The position numbers and the translations under genes were made by a program. The notes beneath the pieces were generated by a model. The model was not told the origin of the DNA, did not search any database, and saw nothing but the letters and a program-made list of their open reading frames with translations. A DNA stretch of 64,000 nt from CAVRGQ01 sp963720785. GTDB lineage: Bacteria > Actinomycetota > Acidimicrobiia > IMCC26256 > DASPTH01. The DNA lies in assembly GCA_963720785.1 (NCBI GenBank), contig CAVRGQ010000004.1, forward strand, positions 930,001-994,000, read 5' to 3'. Below are positions 1-8,977 of the stretch, one piece after another (the stretch's first letter is position 1; every line of letters starts with the position of its first letter).

Positions 1-576
1 GGCGTTGCCGAGGCGTGCCGCCCGTTCGAGGATCGAGCGCCGGGACGCGACCAGCACCACACCCACACCGACGACCAGCGCGTACGCACCGGACGCCACG
101 GCGCCGAAGAGGGCGGTCCCGTGCAGGCCACCGGCGGCCCAACTCGACGCCACCGCCGCGGTGATGAGCACCACGAGGGAAATGGTCTCCGCGAGCTTGG
201 TGGAGATGTAGGCCGCGGCCACCCGGGCGCGGCAGTGGCCCTCGCGTTCGGCGTGGGCGAAGTAGGGGACCAGGCCGGCGGCGCCCCCGGACTTCACGAC
301 CTTGTTGGTCGCGTAGGAGGCCGCCGAGAGGCTGGTCATGGTGGGCAGCGAGGCGGGCAGCTCGACCAGTCGGAACGAGGCCCGGGCCTGCAGCCCGCGG
401 TTGACGACGCCGAGCAGCACGAGGGCGAGGGCGATCGGCAGCACGTGCGGCCCCATGGAGGCCACGTTGCCGATCGCCGGGAGGAGGTCGCCACCGTGGA
501 CGACCAGGAACCACCCTGCTGCGAGCGCGAGCAGGCCCCCGAAGATTCTGGTGCCCCAGCCCGCGCGCGACGTCAT
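1..576 (-). CDS. Lysylphosphatidylglycerol synthase/flippase-like membrane protein (C-terminus outside window)
   Basis: The reverse strand reads open from an ATG at 576 to the window edge (192 codons). The protein is hydrophobic, with transmembrane stretches near residues 10-30, 40-60, 125-145 and 155-175. The segment SAASYATNKVVKSGGAAGL resembles the Asn...GG signature of the UPF0104 / LPG-synthase transmembrane family, whose members move or modify membrane lipids. An in-frame ATG slightly upstream is followed at once by a stop, so 576 is the usable start. The family call rests on that motif and topology only; substrate and function are unknown. Confidence 0.65.
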   Translation of the reverse strand, partial: MTSRAGWGTRIFGGLLALAAGWFLVVHGGDLLPAIGNVASMGPHVLPIALALVLLGVVNRGLQARASFRLVELPASLPTMTSLSAASYATNKVVKSGGAAGLVPYFAHAEREGHCRARVAAAYISTKLAETISLVVLITAAVASSWAAGGLHGTALFGAVASGAYALVVGVGVVLVASRRSILERAARLGNA

Positions 577-664
577 GGGGACATCATCGTCACACGGGTT
601 GAGAACTTGATGAGCGTAACCTTGCGATCAGGTAAATCCCTGGCGCCGGGTTCGTTGGTGTCGA

Positions 665-2122
665 TCACTCGAGCCACGGGGTCAGGGTCGGAGCGGGGTA
701 CAGGCGGTCGGTGAGCGCCTGCATCTCCTCGGACACCCGGAACGCGTCGGCTTCGGGGTCGGCCGCGACGAGGGCCGCCTCGTTGCCGCACGGGAGTGTC
801 GGCCGGCGGACCGACACCTGGAGGTCCACTTCGGGGTCGTTCCGGGTCCAGAGGCTGCGCCCGATGTTGTGGGCGAGCCGGTCCCGCTTCGACAGCGCCC
901 ACGAAGCCCGTCCCCGGCCGGGGCCCTGGGCGGGTGCGCCGAGGAAGCGCCAGTGGAGGAAGCGCAGGATCGAGGTGTGGTCGTACACGGTGTGGTCGAC
1001 GAAGCCGGGGCGCGCGTAGGGAGACGCGACGATCGAGGGGACCCGGAACCCGGCCTGGGAGAAGTCGTTGGCATCCACGCGGCTGGCGCGGTCGTCGGGG
1101 AGGTGTGGGGGTGCGACGTGGTCGAAGAACCCACCCCATTCGTCGAAGCACAACACGAAGAGGCTGCGAGCCCACTGGGGGCTCTGCACCAGTGCCCCGA
1201 AGGTCTCGAGGACGAAGCGCTCCCCGGTGTTGATGCACCCGCGCGGATGGTCGTCGGTCCGGAACGGTCCGCTGAACGCGGGCGCCACGAACGTGAAGTT
1301 CGGCAGCGTGCCGTTCGCGCAGTCCTCGAAGTAGCGGTCGAGCACGCGGATGTACGGATCCATGCGGGTTCCGTAGACGAGGAGGGACGCGGGGGAGTCG
1401 CCGTAGTAGTACGCCGCGGGGACGCCCGCCGTGGTGAGCCGATCCCAGATGGTCACGTCGTCGTATACGCCGGGGCGCAGCGGTCCGGGGTCGTTCTTGC
1501 GGCCCTCCGACTGCGCGGAGTGGAAGTACATGCGGTTGGGGAACGTCGGCCCCAGCAACGAGGCGAAGTGGTGGTCGTTCACCGTGAACCGGTGCGACAG
1601 TGCGGCGTGCACGGGCAGGTCGTCGGCGGTGTAGTAGCCGACCGCGCTCTCCTTGTTGCGCGAACCCGTCGACAGGAACCCGTGGTCGCGTTGTGCCCGA
1701 CCCTCGTTCCAGCCGTGGGCGGGCGAGGGGCCGGTGCAGATGCGGTACGGGTTCGGGTCCTCGGGTTTGGCGACGAGCCGTTCCGTCGACACCAGTGTCC
1801 CGGACGGGTCGGGATACTGCAGGTGCTGACGCGCCGCGACGCTGAAGTTGGCGCCGTAGCGGCGGCGGCCGGCGTCGAGGTAGGCCTGGTCCCGGCCCAG
1901 CCAACCGAGGAAGTGGTCGAAGGAACGGTTCTCCATCATCAGGACGACGACGGTGTCGATGGGGCAGTCGCCGGCGGCGCCGGCGACGAGGGGTGCGGGC
2001 GTCGTACGGGCGCCGAGCTGCGAGACCGTGGACGCGAACGTGTCCGCCTGCCCGATGGTCGGGCCGAGCGTCACCGCCCCTGCCAACAGTGCGCTGTGCC
2101 GAAGAAAGTCCCGCCGCTTCAC
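665..2122 (-). CDS. Secreted phospholipase C / acid phosphatase-like phosphoesterase (Tat substrate)
   Basis: A 485-residue protein with a twin-arginine signal (KRRDFLRHSALLAG at the extreme N-terminus), so it is probably exported folded by Tat. The motif MMENRSFDHFLGWL near residue 62 is the hallmark of the bacterial phospholipase C / AcpA phosphoesterase family, where its Glu and Asn bind the catalytic metal. Further family segments are NDHH, GPTFPNRMYFHS and DEWGGFFDHVAPP. It likely hydrolyses phosphate esters or phospholipids outside the membrane. The start is a GTG at 2122 with TACGCT six bases upstream, consistent with a leaderless mRNA. It precedes the LLM gene on the same strand but appears separately promoted. 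Confidence 0.9.
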   Translation of the reverse strand: MKRRDFLRHSALLAGAVTLGPTIGQADTFASTVSQLGARTTPAPLVAGAAGDCPIDTVVVLMMENRSFDHFLGWLGRDQAYLDAGRRRYGANFSVAARQHLQYPDPSGTLVSTERLVAKPEDPNPYRICTGPSPAHGWNEGRAQRDHGFLSTGSRNKESAVGYYTADDLPVHAALSHRFTVNDHHFASLLGPTFPNRMYFHSAQSEGRKNDPGPLRPGVYDDVTIWDRLTTAGVPAAYYYGDSPASLLVYGTRMDPYIRVLDRYFEDCANGTLPNFTFVAPAFSGPFRTDDHPRGCINTGERFVLETFGALVQSPQWARSLFVLCFDEWGGFFDHVAPPHLPDDRASRVDANDFSQAGFRVPSIVASPYARPGFVDHTVYDHTSILRFLHWRFLGAPAQGPGRGRASWALSKRDRLAHNIGRSLWTRNDPEVDLQVSVRRPTLPCGNEAALVAADPEADAFRVSEEMQALTDRLYPAPTLTPWLE

Positions 2123-2134
2123 TCCCCGAGCGTA
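2123..2134 (-). promoter_or_regulatory. Leaderless promoter (-10 TACGCT) of the phospholipase gene
   Basis: On the minus strand TACGCT (2134-2129) is followed by six bases and then the GTG start at 2122. There is no Shine-Dalgarno sequence. The spacing matches actinobacterial leaderless promoters, where transcription starts at or next to the start codon. This is inference from pattern only. Confidence 0.45.
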
Positions 2135-2188
2135 CGGCGACCGCTGACCGCCGGTGAGAGGCGGACGTCCCGGCGTCGGCCTCGCGAC

Positions 2189-3103
2189 TCAGACGGACGT
2201 CAGCTGCGGGCCGACCTCGGCCGCGAAGCGCTCGAGCTGGTCGCAGTGCTCGGCGCAGGAGCTCGCGCGCACGGCGATCTGGAGCTGGTTCACACCGGCA
2301 GGCGTGCCGGCGAGGATCTGCTCGGCCACCTGCTCGGCGCTGCCCGTGATGGTGCCGGGCGCCGGCGAGTCGTCGGCAGGGCCGAGGTGCACCGGAGGAA
2401 CGACGTGCCCGACGGTGAAGGGCAGGTGGTCGCGCCCGTGCTCGGCCCGGACCGCCTGGAGGCGGGCGATCTTCTCGTCGTCGGCCGGGCCCTGCGGGAG
2501 CCAGCCGTCGGCGTAGGTGCCCGCCCGGCGGATCGCCGCGTTGCTCGAGCCGCCGACCCACACCGGCGGACGGGGCGACTGCACCGGGCGGGGCCGGGCC
2601 TGGAGCCCGTGGTGGGACTCGTGCTCGAGCGCCTCGAGGAGCGGCGGCAGCTTCTCCTCCAGGGTGGGGCCGCGGGACCCGTGGTCGACGCCCAGCGCGG
2701 CGAACTCCGCCTCGACGTGGCCGGCGCCCACGCCCACCACGACGCGCCCGCCGGAGAGCCAGTCGAGGGTGGCGAACTCCTTGGCCGCGACGAGGGGGTG
2801 ACGGAAGGGGAGGACGTACACGTTCGAGAGGAGGTTGACGCGCTCCGTCAGCGCGGCCAGCCACGCGAGGGTGCCGATGCAGTCCTGCCAGTGGCTGCTC
2901 ATCGTGGGCACGAGCGCGTCGGGGATGGCGACGTGGTCGCACACCCCGACCGCGAAGTACCCGGCGCGGTCGGCGGTCTGCGCGATGCGGGCGAGGTCGG
3001 CCGGCCCGGCGTGCTCCTCCCATGGCTGGAAGAAGGTCCGGCTCTGCATCTGGATCGGCAGCAGTGTCGAGAGGGCGCGCGTGCCGGCAGGGATCTCGAT
3101 CAT
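2189..3103 (-). CDS. LLM class (F420-dependent type) oxidoreductase
   Basis: About 304 residues with the luciferase-like TIM-barrel pattern: DHVAIPD near the N-terminus, NVYVLPFRHPLVAAKEFATLD, SGGRVVVGVGAGHVEAEF and PPVWVGGSSNAAIRRAG. The last two are the usual cofactor-binding segments of actinobacterial F420-dependent members. It presumably oxidises or reduces an unknown organic substrate. An upstream ATG at 3121 is possible, but TACCCT lies seven bases before the ATG at 3103, favouring a leaderless start there. It is divergent from the EamA transporter gene. Confidence 0.88.
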   Translation of the reverse strand: MIEIPAGTRALSTLLPIQMQSRTFFQPWEEHAGPADLARIAQTADRAGYFAVGVCDHVAIPDALVPTMSSHWQDCIGTLAWLAALTERVNLLSNVYVLPFRHPLVAAKEFATLDWLSGGRVVVGVGAGHVEAEFAALGVDHGSRGPTLEEKLPPLLEALEHESHHGLQARPRPVQSPRPPVWVGGSSNAAIRRAGTYADGWLPQGPADDEKIARLQAVRAEHGRDHLPFTVGHVVPPVHLGPADDSPAPGTITGSAEQVAEQILAGTPAGVNQLQIAVRASSCAEHCDQLERFAAEVGPQLTSV

Positions 3104-3167
3104 CCGGGGCAGGGTACCCATGGATATCGGGAGGCGTCAGGGCCCACGGTCCCGATAGGGTCCGCCG
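3104..3167. promoter_or_regulatory. Divergent promoter region between LLM gene and EamA transporter
   Basis: On the minus strand TACCCT (3116-3111) precedes the ATG at 3103 by seven bases. On the plus strand TAGGGT (3156-3161) precedes the ATG at 3168 by six bases. Neither start has a clear ribosome binding site, so both messages are probably leaderless. Confidence 0.45.
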
Positions 3168-4136
3168 ATGGCCGAGCACCGGAGCGTCACGCACCCCGTG
3201 GCGTGGCTCCCGTACGCGGCGGTGAGCGTGGCGCTGCTCGGCTGGGCCTGCGGCCCGCTGTTCGTGAACTCCATCGACGCCAGTGCGCAGGCGATCGTGT
3301 TGTGGCGCACCTGGATCGCGATCCCGATCATGGTCGGGGTTGCGCTCGCCACCGGTGGGCGCATCGACTGGAAGCTCCTGAAGATCGCGTTCCCCGCGGG
3401 CGTGTGCTTCGGGCTGAGCTTCATCACGTCGTACGAGGCGTTCCGCAAGACGTCGATCGCCGCGGCCACGCTGATCCCGTCGCTGCAGCCCGCACTGATC
3501 CTCCTCGCCGCGGGGTTGCTGTTCGGCGAGCGTCGGACGCGTCGTGAGCTGCTGCTCGCGTTGGTGGCGTTCGTCGGCATCTCCGCGGTGGTGCTCAGCG
3601 CGTCGGCGGGGACCACCACGCTCGAGGGCAACCTCTACGCAGCCGGCAACCTCCTGGTGTTCACCGCGTTCTTCCTGCTCTCCAAGCACCTGCGCAACAA
3701 CGACGTGCACTCGTGGTCACTGCTCGCCGCGGTGTTCCTCGTGACCGCGGTGGTGGTCACGCCATGGTCCGTCCTCACGGGCGACGACCTCGGCGCCATT
3801 CACGGGGTCGACTGGGTGTGGCTGCTCGGACTCGTGTTCCTGTCGGGGCTGATGGGCCACGGCCTGATGACGTGGGTGCACCGCTACCTCGACGTCACCG
3901 TCACCTCCACGCTGACGCTCGCCAACCCGGTGCTCGCGGTGATCGGCGCGTGGATCGTGTTCGACCAGACCTTGAACGGGCTGCAGATCGCGGGCATCGT
4001 GGTGACGCTCGTCGCGCTCGGGTTCATCGTGCGGGGACAGACGCGCGACGTGCAGCTCGCGTCGGAAGCGGCATTCGGCAACGACCTCCTCGACGAGGTG
4101 ATCGAGCCCGAACCGCCGGTACCCGTCGACGAGTGA
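3168..4136 (+). CDS. EamA / DMT-superfamily transporter
   Basis: A 322-residue integral membrane protein with about ten hydrophobic helices, arranged as two five-helix EamA repeats. The first repeat holds the typical ALIPSLQPALILLAAGLLFGE and the second TLTLANPVLAVIGAWIVFDQ. The C-terminal tail of about 30 residues is acidic and cytosolic-looking. The family exports or imports small metabolites and drugs; the substrate cannot be told. The start is placed at 3168 because TAGGGT lies six bases upstream. Confidence 0.92.
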   Translation: MAEHRSVTHPVAWLPYAAVSVALLGWACGPLFVNSIDASAQAIVLWRTWIAIPIMVGVALATGGRIDWKLLKIAFPAGVCFGLSFITSYEAFRKTSIAAATLIPSLQPALILLAAGLLFGERRTRRELLLALVAFVGISAVVLSASAGTTTLEGNLYAAGNLLVFTAFFLLSKHLRNNDVHSWSLLAAVFLVTAVVVTPWSVLTGDDLGAIHGVDWVWLLGLVFLSGLMGHGLMTWVHRYLDVTVTSTLTLANPVLAVIGAWIVFDQTLNGLQIAGIVVTLVALGFIVRGQTRDVQLASEAAFGNDLLDEVIEPEPPVPVDE

Positions 4137-4167
4137 CGGAGCCGATCAGCTCATCGGAGGGCAGGAA

Positions 4168-4590
4168 ATGGGAGACGCACCGATCTCGAGCGGGAGCGGC
4201 ACGGCCGACGACCCGTGGCGGTTGAAGACGCCGCCGCTGTCGTCCGACTACACGATGCACCGCGCCACCTGGGACGGTGTCGACGTCATCGTGTGCACCG
4301 TCGGCAAGACGGTGCTGCTCTACGACGCCCGGTGCATCGACGACCTCTACGCCATGCTCGTCGCAGACGGTGACTGGATCGACCTCGGCTCCGCCGACGA
4401 GCAGAAGCTGGCGAAGGACGGCACCGTCGAGGCGTGGGGCCGGTCGCCCGACAACCCCGTCGGTGGCTGGTACGGGCTCAAGAAGGGGCTGCGCGGCCGC
4501 TTCGGCATGTACGTGCCGCCGCTGCTGGAGCACCTCGGCCTCGCCGAGGTGGAGCACAACCCCCGCAACAACCGCATGCGTTCGCGCTGA
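4168..4590 (+). CDS. Conserved small hypothetical protein
   Basis: A 140-residue soluble protein with no signal peptide. The opening (a SGTADDPWRLKTPP-type segment), the central CTVGKTVLLYDARCIDD and the end (SPDNPVGGWYGLKKGLRGRF, then NPRNNRMR) look strongly conserved. I recall similar actinobacterial proteins annotated only as a domain of unknown function. The start follows AGGAAATG-type spacing (GGAGGGCAGGAA). It lies 31 bp after the transporter gene in the same direction, so they may be cotranscribed. No function is assigned. Confidence 0.78.
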   Translation: MGDAPISSGSGTADDPWRLKTPPLSSDYTMHRATWDGVDVIVCTVGKTVLLYDARCIDDLYAMLVADGDWIDLGSADEQKLAKDGTVEAWGRSPDNPVGGWYGLKKGLRGRFGMYVPPLLEHLGLAEVEHNPRNNRMRSR

Positions 4591-4596
4591 GAGCCC

Positions 4597-5757
4597 TCAG
4601 AGCCTTTCGATGATGGTGACGTTGGCCTGGCCGCCGCCCTCGCACATCGTCTGCAGGCCGTAGCGGCCACCGGTGCGCTCGAGCTCGTCGAGCAGCGTGG
4701 TCATCAGGCGGGCGCCGGTGGCGCCGAGCGGGTGACCGAGCGCGATGGCGCCACCGTTCACGTTGGTCTTCGAGTGGTCGAAGCCCGACTCCTTGAACCA
4801 CGCGAGCACCACCGACGCGAACGCCTCGTTGATCTCGACGAGGTCGATGTCGTCGGGCGTCATGCCCGTCTTCTCCAGCGCGTACGCGGTGGCGGGGATC
4901 GGCGCGGTGAGCATGAACACGGGATCGTCGGCGCGCACGCTGAGGTGGTGGATGCGCGCACGCGGCGTGAGGCCGTGCGTCGCCAGCCCGTCTTCGCTCG
5001 CGATGAGCAGCGCGGCCGACGCGTCGCTGATCTGGCTCGACACCGCCGCGGTGACGCGGCCGCCCTCGACCAGCGTGGGCAGCGACCGGATCTTCTCGAG
5101 GTTGGGCTCACGCGGCCCCTCGTCGAAGGTGCAGTCGCCGAGCGGCGCGATCTGGTGCTCGAAGCGACCTTCCTCACGGGCGCGGATGGCGCGCACGTGC
5201 GACTCGATCGCGAAGTCCTCCATCTCCTCGCGGGAGATGTCCCACTTCCCGGCGATGAGCTCCGCGGCGCGGAACTGCGACACCTCCTGGTTGCCGTAGC
5301 GCGCCTGCCAGCCCGGCGACTCCGAGAACGGCGTCTCGTGGCCGTACTGCTGGCCCGCGACCATCGCGCTCATGATCGGGATCATGCTCATGTTCTGCAC
5401 GCCGCCCGCGACGACGAGATCCTGCGTGCCCGACATCACACCCTGCGCGGCGAAGTGCACGGCCTGCTGCGCGGACCCGCACTGACGGTCGACGGTGGTG
5501 CCGGGGATCGCCTCGGGGTACCCGGCGACGAGCCAGCAGGTGCGGGCGATGTCGCCGGCGTGGGGACCGATGGTGTCGACGTTGCCGAACACGACGTCGT
5601 CGACCGCGGCCGGGTCGATGCCGGTGCGCTCGACCAGCGCCTTGATCGAGTGCGCGCCGAGGTCGGCGGGGTGCACCTGCGACAGCCCGCCGCCGCGTCG
5701 TCCCACCGGGGTGCGGACCGCGTCGACGATGTAGGCCTGGCTGGCGGGAGCTCTCAT
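4597..5757 (-). CDS. Acetyl-CoA acetyltransferase / 3-ketoacyl-CoA thiolase
   Basis: A 386-residue thiolase with all three catalytic elements: nucleophile Cys93 in DRQCGSAQQAV, His342 in GGAIALGHPLGATG and Cys372 in CEGGGQAN. It should cleave 3-ketoacyl-CoA, or run the reverse condensation, in beta-oxidation. Its closest resemblance in my memory is to actinobacterial FadA5/FadA6-type enzymes of steroid catabolism, but family-level sequence cannot fix the substrate. It is the last gene of the DUF35 / lipid-transfer-thiolase / thiolase operon, 45 bp after its neighbour. Confidence 0.93.
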   Translation of the reverse strand: MRAPASQAYIVDAVRTPVGRRGGGLSQVHPADLGAHSIKALVERTGIDPAAVDDVVFGNVDTIGPHAGDIARTCWLVAGYPEAIPGTTVDRQCGSAQQAVHFAAQGVMSGTQDLVVAGGVQNMSMIPIMSAMVAGQQYGHETPFSESPGWQARYGNQEVSQFRAAELIAGKWDISREEMEDFAIESHVRAIRAREEGRFEHQIAPLGDCTFDEGPREPNLEKIRSLPTLVEGGRVTAAVSSQISDASAALLIASEDGLATHGLTPRARIHHLSVRADDPVFMLTAPIPATAYALEKTGMTPDDIDLVEINEAFASVVLAWFKESGFDHSKTNVNGGAIALGHPLGATGARLMTTLLDELERTGGRYGLQTMCEGGGQANVTIIERL

Positions 5758-5802
5758 GGCGGTTCCTGTCTTCTCGCCGCGTGCTGGTCGCGGGGTGGAG
5801 GT

Positions 5803-7005
5803 TCAGACGCTCACGATCACGGACGACCCATGACCGAACAATCCCTGGTTGGCGGTGATTCCCACGCGGGCGCCCTCGACCTGGCGGCCCTCGGCGCGGC
5901 CGGTGACCTGCCAGGTGAGCTCGCACACCTGCGCGATGGCCTGCGCGGGGATGGCCTCGCCGAAGCACGACAGCCCACCGCTCGGGTTCACCGGGATGCG
6001 GCCGCCGAGGGTGGTGGCGCCGGAGCGCAGCAGCGCCTCGGCCTCGCCCTCACCGCAGAGGCCGATGTTCTCGTACCAGTCGAGCTCGAGCGCGGTGGAG
6101 AGGTCGTACACCTCGGCGAGGTCGAGGTCGTCGGGGCCGAGGCCCGCCTCCTCGTAGGCGCCGTGCGCGATCGAGTCCTTGTAGGTGCGTTCGGGCGGCG
6201 CGACCACAGCCGACGAGTCGGTCGCGAAGTCGGGCATCTCGAGCACGGTCTGCGGGTAGCGCGGCGTGACGGTCGAGACCGCCTTGACCTTCGGGATGCC
6301 CGCGGTGGAGCCGCGCAGCTTCTCGGCGAAGTCCATGCTCGACACCACGAGCGCGGCCGCTCCGTCGGAGGTCGCGCAAATGTCGAGGAGCCGCAGCGGG
6401 TCGGCGACGACCGGGCTGTTGACGACGTCCTCGACGGTGTTCTCCTTGCGGAACCGCGCGTACGGGTTGTGCAGGCCGTGACGTGAGTTCTTGACCTTGA
6501 CCTGCGCGAAGTCCTCGGCGGTCGCGCCGTAGACGTCCATGCGCCGACGCGCGTAGAGCGCGAAGTACACGGGGTTGGTGGCGCCGAGCAGGTGGAAGCG
6601 CAGCCAGTCGGGGTCGGCTTTGCGATCGCCGCCACCCACCGGGGCGAAGAAGCCCTTCGGCGTGGTGTCGGCGCCGATCACGAGGGCGACGTCGCAGAAG
6701 CCCGCGAGGATCTGCGCCCGCGCCTGCTGGAGTGCGTGCGCACCGGTCGCGCAGGCGGCGTAGTTCGACGACACCCGCACGCCGGTCCAGCCGAGCTTCT
6801 GCGCGAACGTGGAACCGGCGACGAAGCCGGGGTAGCCGTTGCGGATGGTGTCGCCACCGGCGACGTACTGGATGTCGGTCCAGGCGACACCGGCGTCGGC
6901 GAGCGCGGCACGCGCCGCGACCATGCCGTACTCGGTGAAGTCGCGGCCCCACTTGCCCCACGGGTGCATGCCCGCGCCGAGGATGGCGACGTCACGACCG
7001 CTCAC
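5803..7005 (-). CDS. Thiolase-fold lipid-transfer protein (Ltp-type, probable retro-aldolase)
   Basis: A 400-residue thiolase-fold protein starting at a GTG (7005) that overlaps the stop of the DUF35 gene by 4 bp. The first Cys of thiolases is retained (C85 in NYAACATGAH). The GHP histidine motif is replaced by GGLSCFGEAIPAQA, and the last Cys loop by NQGLFGHGSSV. This matches the Ltp group (Ltp2 to Ltp4) of actinobacterial steroid degraders. There the thiolase domain plus a DUF35 partner catalyses retro-aldol removal of a side chain rather than thiolysis. The partner immediately upstream supports that role. The steroid substrate is inference. Confidence 0.88.
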   Translation of the reverse strand: MSGRDVAILGAGMHPWGKWGRDFTEYGMVAARAALADAGVAWTDIQYVAGGDTIRNGYPGFVAGSTFAQKLGWTGVRVSSNYAACATGAHALQQARAQILAGFCDVALVIGADTTPKGFFAPVGGGDRKADPDWLRFHLLGATNPVYFALYARRRMDVYGATAEDFAQVKVKNSRHGLHNPYARFRKENTVEDVVNSPVVADPLRLLDICATSDGAAALVVSSMDFAEKLRGSTAGIPKVKAVSTVTPRYPQTVLEMPDFATDSSAVVAPPERTYKDSIAHGAYEEAGLGPDDLDLAEVYDLSTALELDWYENIGLCGEGEAEALLRSGATTLGGRIPVNPSGGLSCFGEAIPAQAIAQVCELTWQVTGRAEGRQVEGARVGITANQGLFGHGSSVIVSV

Positions 7006-7478
7006 GCCGCACCTCCTTCGGTTCCGGTTCCGGCCGTTCGGGGTGCGGCCGGCGCCCACACGTAGACGAGGTACTCGTGCTCGTCGTCGGTGTAGAGGGT
7101 GTCGAGTTCGACCTGCATCTCCATGCCGACGTGCAGCTCGGACGCGCTCACGTGCTTGGCGACCTGGCCGAGCACGACGATGCCCTCGTCGTCGAGCTCC
7201 ACCGCGGCGATGGCGTAGGGCTCGAAGGGATCCGCGGCGACGTAGGGCGCCGGCGGGGCGTAGTGGTTCTCGGTGTACGACCACACCTTGCCCCGGCGCG
7301 AGAGCGGTGTGGGCTCGAGCGTGTCGGAGTCGCAGGAAGGGTTCGGGCACACGTTCTCACGGGGCGGGAACACCAGGGTCGAACACTTCGGGCACTTGGC
7401 CCCGATCAGGTGCGGCGCGTCGGGATCGGTGGTGAACCACCCCTCGACCGCCGGGACTCTCGTGACGGTTTCTGACAC
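7002..7478 (-). CDS. DUF35 Zn-ribbon / OB-fold protein (Ltp partner)
   Basis: A 158-residue protein with an N-terminal rubredoxin-like zinc ribbon (C29, C32, C44, C49 in AKCPKC and VCPNPSC), followed by an OB-fold with GKVWSYTENHYAPP. DUF35 proteins bind CoA esters and form complexes with thiolase-fold enzymes, such as ChsH2-Ltp2 in mycobacterial cholesterol breakdown. The 4-bp overlap with the Ltp-type gene implies translational coupling and a shared complex. The start is a GTG at 7478 inside operator copy 1, with TAACCT six bases upstream, hence probably leaderless. Confidence 0.9.
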   Translation of the reverse strand: MSETVTRVPAVEGWFTTDPDAPHLIGAKCPKCSTLVFPPRENVCPNPSCDSDTLEPTPLSRRGKVWSYTENHYAPPAPYVAADPFEPYAIAAVELDDEGIVVLGQVAKHVSASELHVGMEMQVELDTLYTDDEHEYLVYVWAPAAPRTAGTGTEGGAA

Positions 7479-7490
7479 TCCGTCAGGTTA
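7472..7490 (-). promoter_or_regulatory. Operator copy 1 and -10 of the DUF35-thiolase operon
   Basis: The palindrome CTGACACTCCGTCAG lies at 7472-7486 and overlaps the GTG start codon of the DUF35 gene (7478-7476). On the minus strand TAACCT (7490-7485) ends inside the palindrome, six bases before GTG. A bound repressor would cover both the -10 and the transcription start. It is one of five copies of the consensus CTGACGnnnCGTCAG in this window. Confidence 0.65.
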
Positions 7491-7566
7491 CTCACCCGAC
7501 CGATTTTGCGTCCCTTCGCGTCGTCAGGGCGGCGCGTGGTGACGCCAAAACGGAGATGATGGGTCG

Positions 7567-8977
7567 ATGGACGACGAACTGCTGCTCGCCCCGGCCCACC
7601 GGCTCGCCGCCGCGGTGCGCGACAAGGAGGTGTCGAGCCGGGAGCTGCTCGACGGGTACCTCGCCCGCATCGAGCGGCTGAACCCGGCGATCAACGCGGT
7701 GGTGACCCTCGACGTCGAGCGGGCGAGCGCCGCGGCCGACGCCGCCGACGCCGCGCTCGGCGCCTCCCTCGCGGCCGGCGACGCGGTCGGCCCGCTCCAC
7801 GGGCTGCCGATCACGATCAAGGACGCGATCGAGGTCGCGGGCATCCGTTCCACCGGCGGCGCCACCGAGTTGGCCGACCACGTGCCCACCGCCGACGCGC
7901 CCGCGGTGGCGCGCCTGAAGGCCGCGGGCGCGGTGGTGTTCGGCAAGACCAACGTGCCGCGCTGGTCGGGCGACTTCCAGACCTTCAACGACGTCTTCGG
8001 CCAGACCAACAACCCGTGGGACGTGACGCGCACCACGGGCGGGTCGTCGGGTGGCGCGGCGGCGGCCGTCGCGGCCGGGTTCACCAGCTTCGAGGTGGGC
8101 ACCGACATCGGTGGCTCGGTGCGCATCCCGTCGCACTGCTGTGGCGTGTACGGCCTCAAGCCGAGCTTCGGCGTGATCCCGCAGCGCGGCTATCTCGACC
8201 ACGTAGGTGGGGGCACCACCGACGCCGACATCAACGTGTTCGGCCCGATCGCCCGCAGCGCGCGCGATCTCGACCTGCTGCTCGGCGTGCTCGCCGGGCC
8301 GGAACCCGAGCGCGCGCCCGCCTGGCGCCTCGACCTGCCGCAGGCCGACTTCACGTCACTGCGCGGTCTCCGCGTCGGGACCTGGCTCGACGACCCCGCG
8401 TGCCCGGTGGACGCGGAGTACGGCGCGCTCCTCCGCGCCGCGGCCGACGCGCTCGCCGACGCCGGCGCGCAGGTCGGCGACGCGTGCCCGCCGGTGTCGT
8501 TCAGCGAGCAGCACGCGTTGTTCACGCGGCATGATCCTTCCTGCCGTGTCGCCGAGCCTGCCCGACGAGGTGAGCGACACGATGTCGGGATCGCACCGCG
8601 CGTGGTTGCGGGCCGAGGAGGCGCGCGCCGGCGTGCGCGCGCGTTGGGCGGAGTGGTTCACCCGTCACGACGTGTTGCTGTGCCCGGCGATGACCATCCC
8701 CGCGTTCCCGCACGACCACGCGGGCGACCTGCCGTCGCGCCGCGTCGTGGTCAATGGCGAGGAGCGCGCCCTCGCCGACACCATCCAGTGGCTCGGCCTG
8801 GTCGGCGTGGTGGGCCTGCCCTCCGCGGTGGTGCCCATCGGGAGAGTGGGCGGTGGCGCGGGCCTGCCCGTCGGGGTGCAGATTGTGGCACCATTCCTGC
8901 AGGATCGCCGCGCGGTGCGCGCCGCCGAACTGATCGACGACGCGCTCGGCGCCTTCGCCCACCCGGAGTTGCCATGA
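7567..8977 (+). CDS. Amidase (amidase-signature family), frameshifted
   Basis: The N-terminal 320 residues read in the frame of ATG 7567 and carry the amidase-signature catalytic region. They include ITIKDAIEVAGIRSTGG (Lys), the Gly/Ser stretch TTGGSSGGAAAAVAAGF and the serine of GTDIGGSVRIPSHCCG. At about 8527-8529 the conserved protein continues in the next frame (GMILPAVSPSLPDEVSD through GLPVGVQIVAPF) to the stop at 8977. One base appears to be missing. Amidases of this family hydrolyse carboxamides. The dioxygenase-like gene overlaps its stop by 4 bp (ATGA), so the two are coupled. Without the break it would be about 469 residues, normal for the family. Confidence 0.87.

Noticed and set aside
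2187..2210. Sequence resembling the operator near the LLM stop (CAGACGGACGTCAG)
   Set aside because: The left arm does not match CTGACG and it lies within coding sequence far from any start.
573..3710. Very long minus-strand open frame (1045 codons)
   Set aside because: Low-complexity Arg/Pro/Gly/Ala composition; it crosses the phospholipase and LLM genes out of frame. It is a GC-skew shadow, as are the other long arginine-rich frames.
4586..4601. Short hairpin between converging genes ending at 4590 and 4597
   Set aside because: Only five base pairs (CTGAG/CTCAG), inside the stop-codon region; too weak to call a terminator.
8525..8532. Programmed ribosomal frameshift in the amidase or the other split genes
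   Set aside because: No slippery heptamer with downstream structure is recognisable, and the breaks go in both directions in many unrelated genes. Sequence error is simpler.
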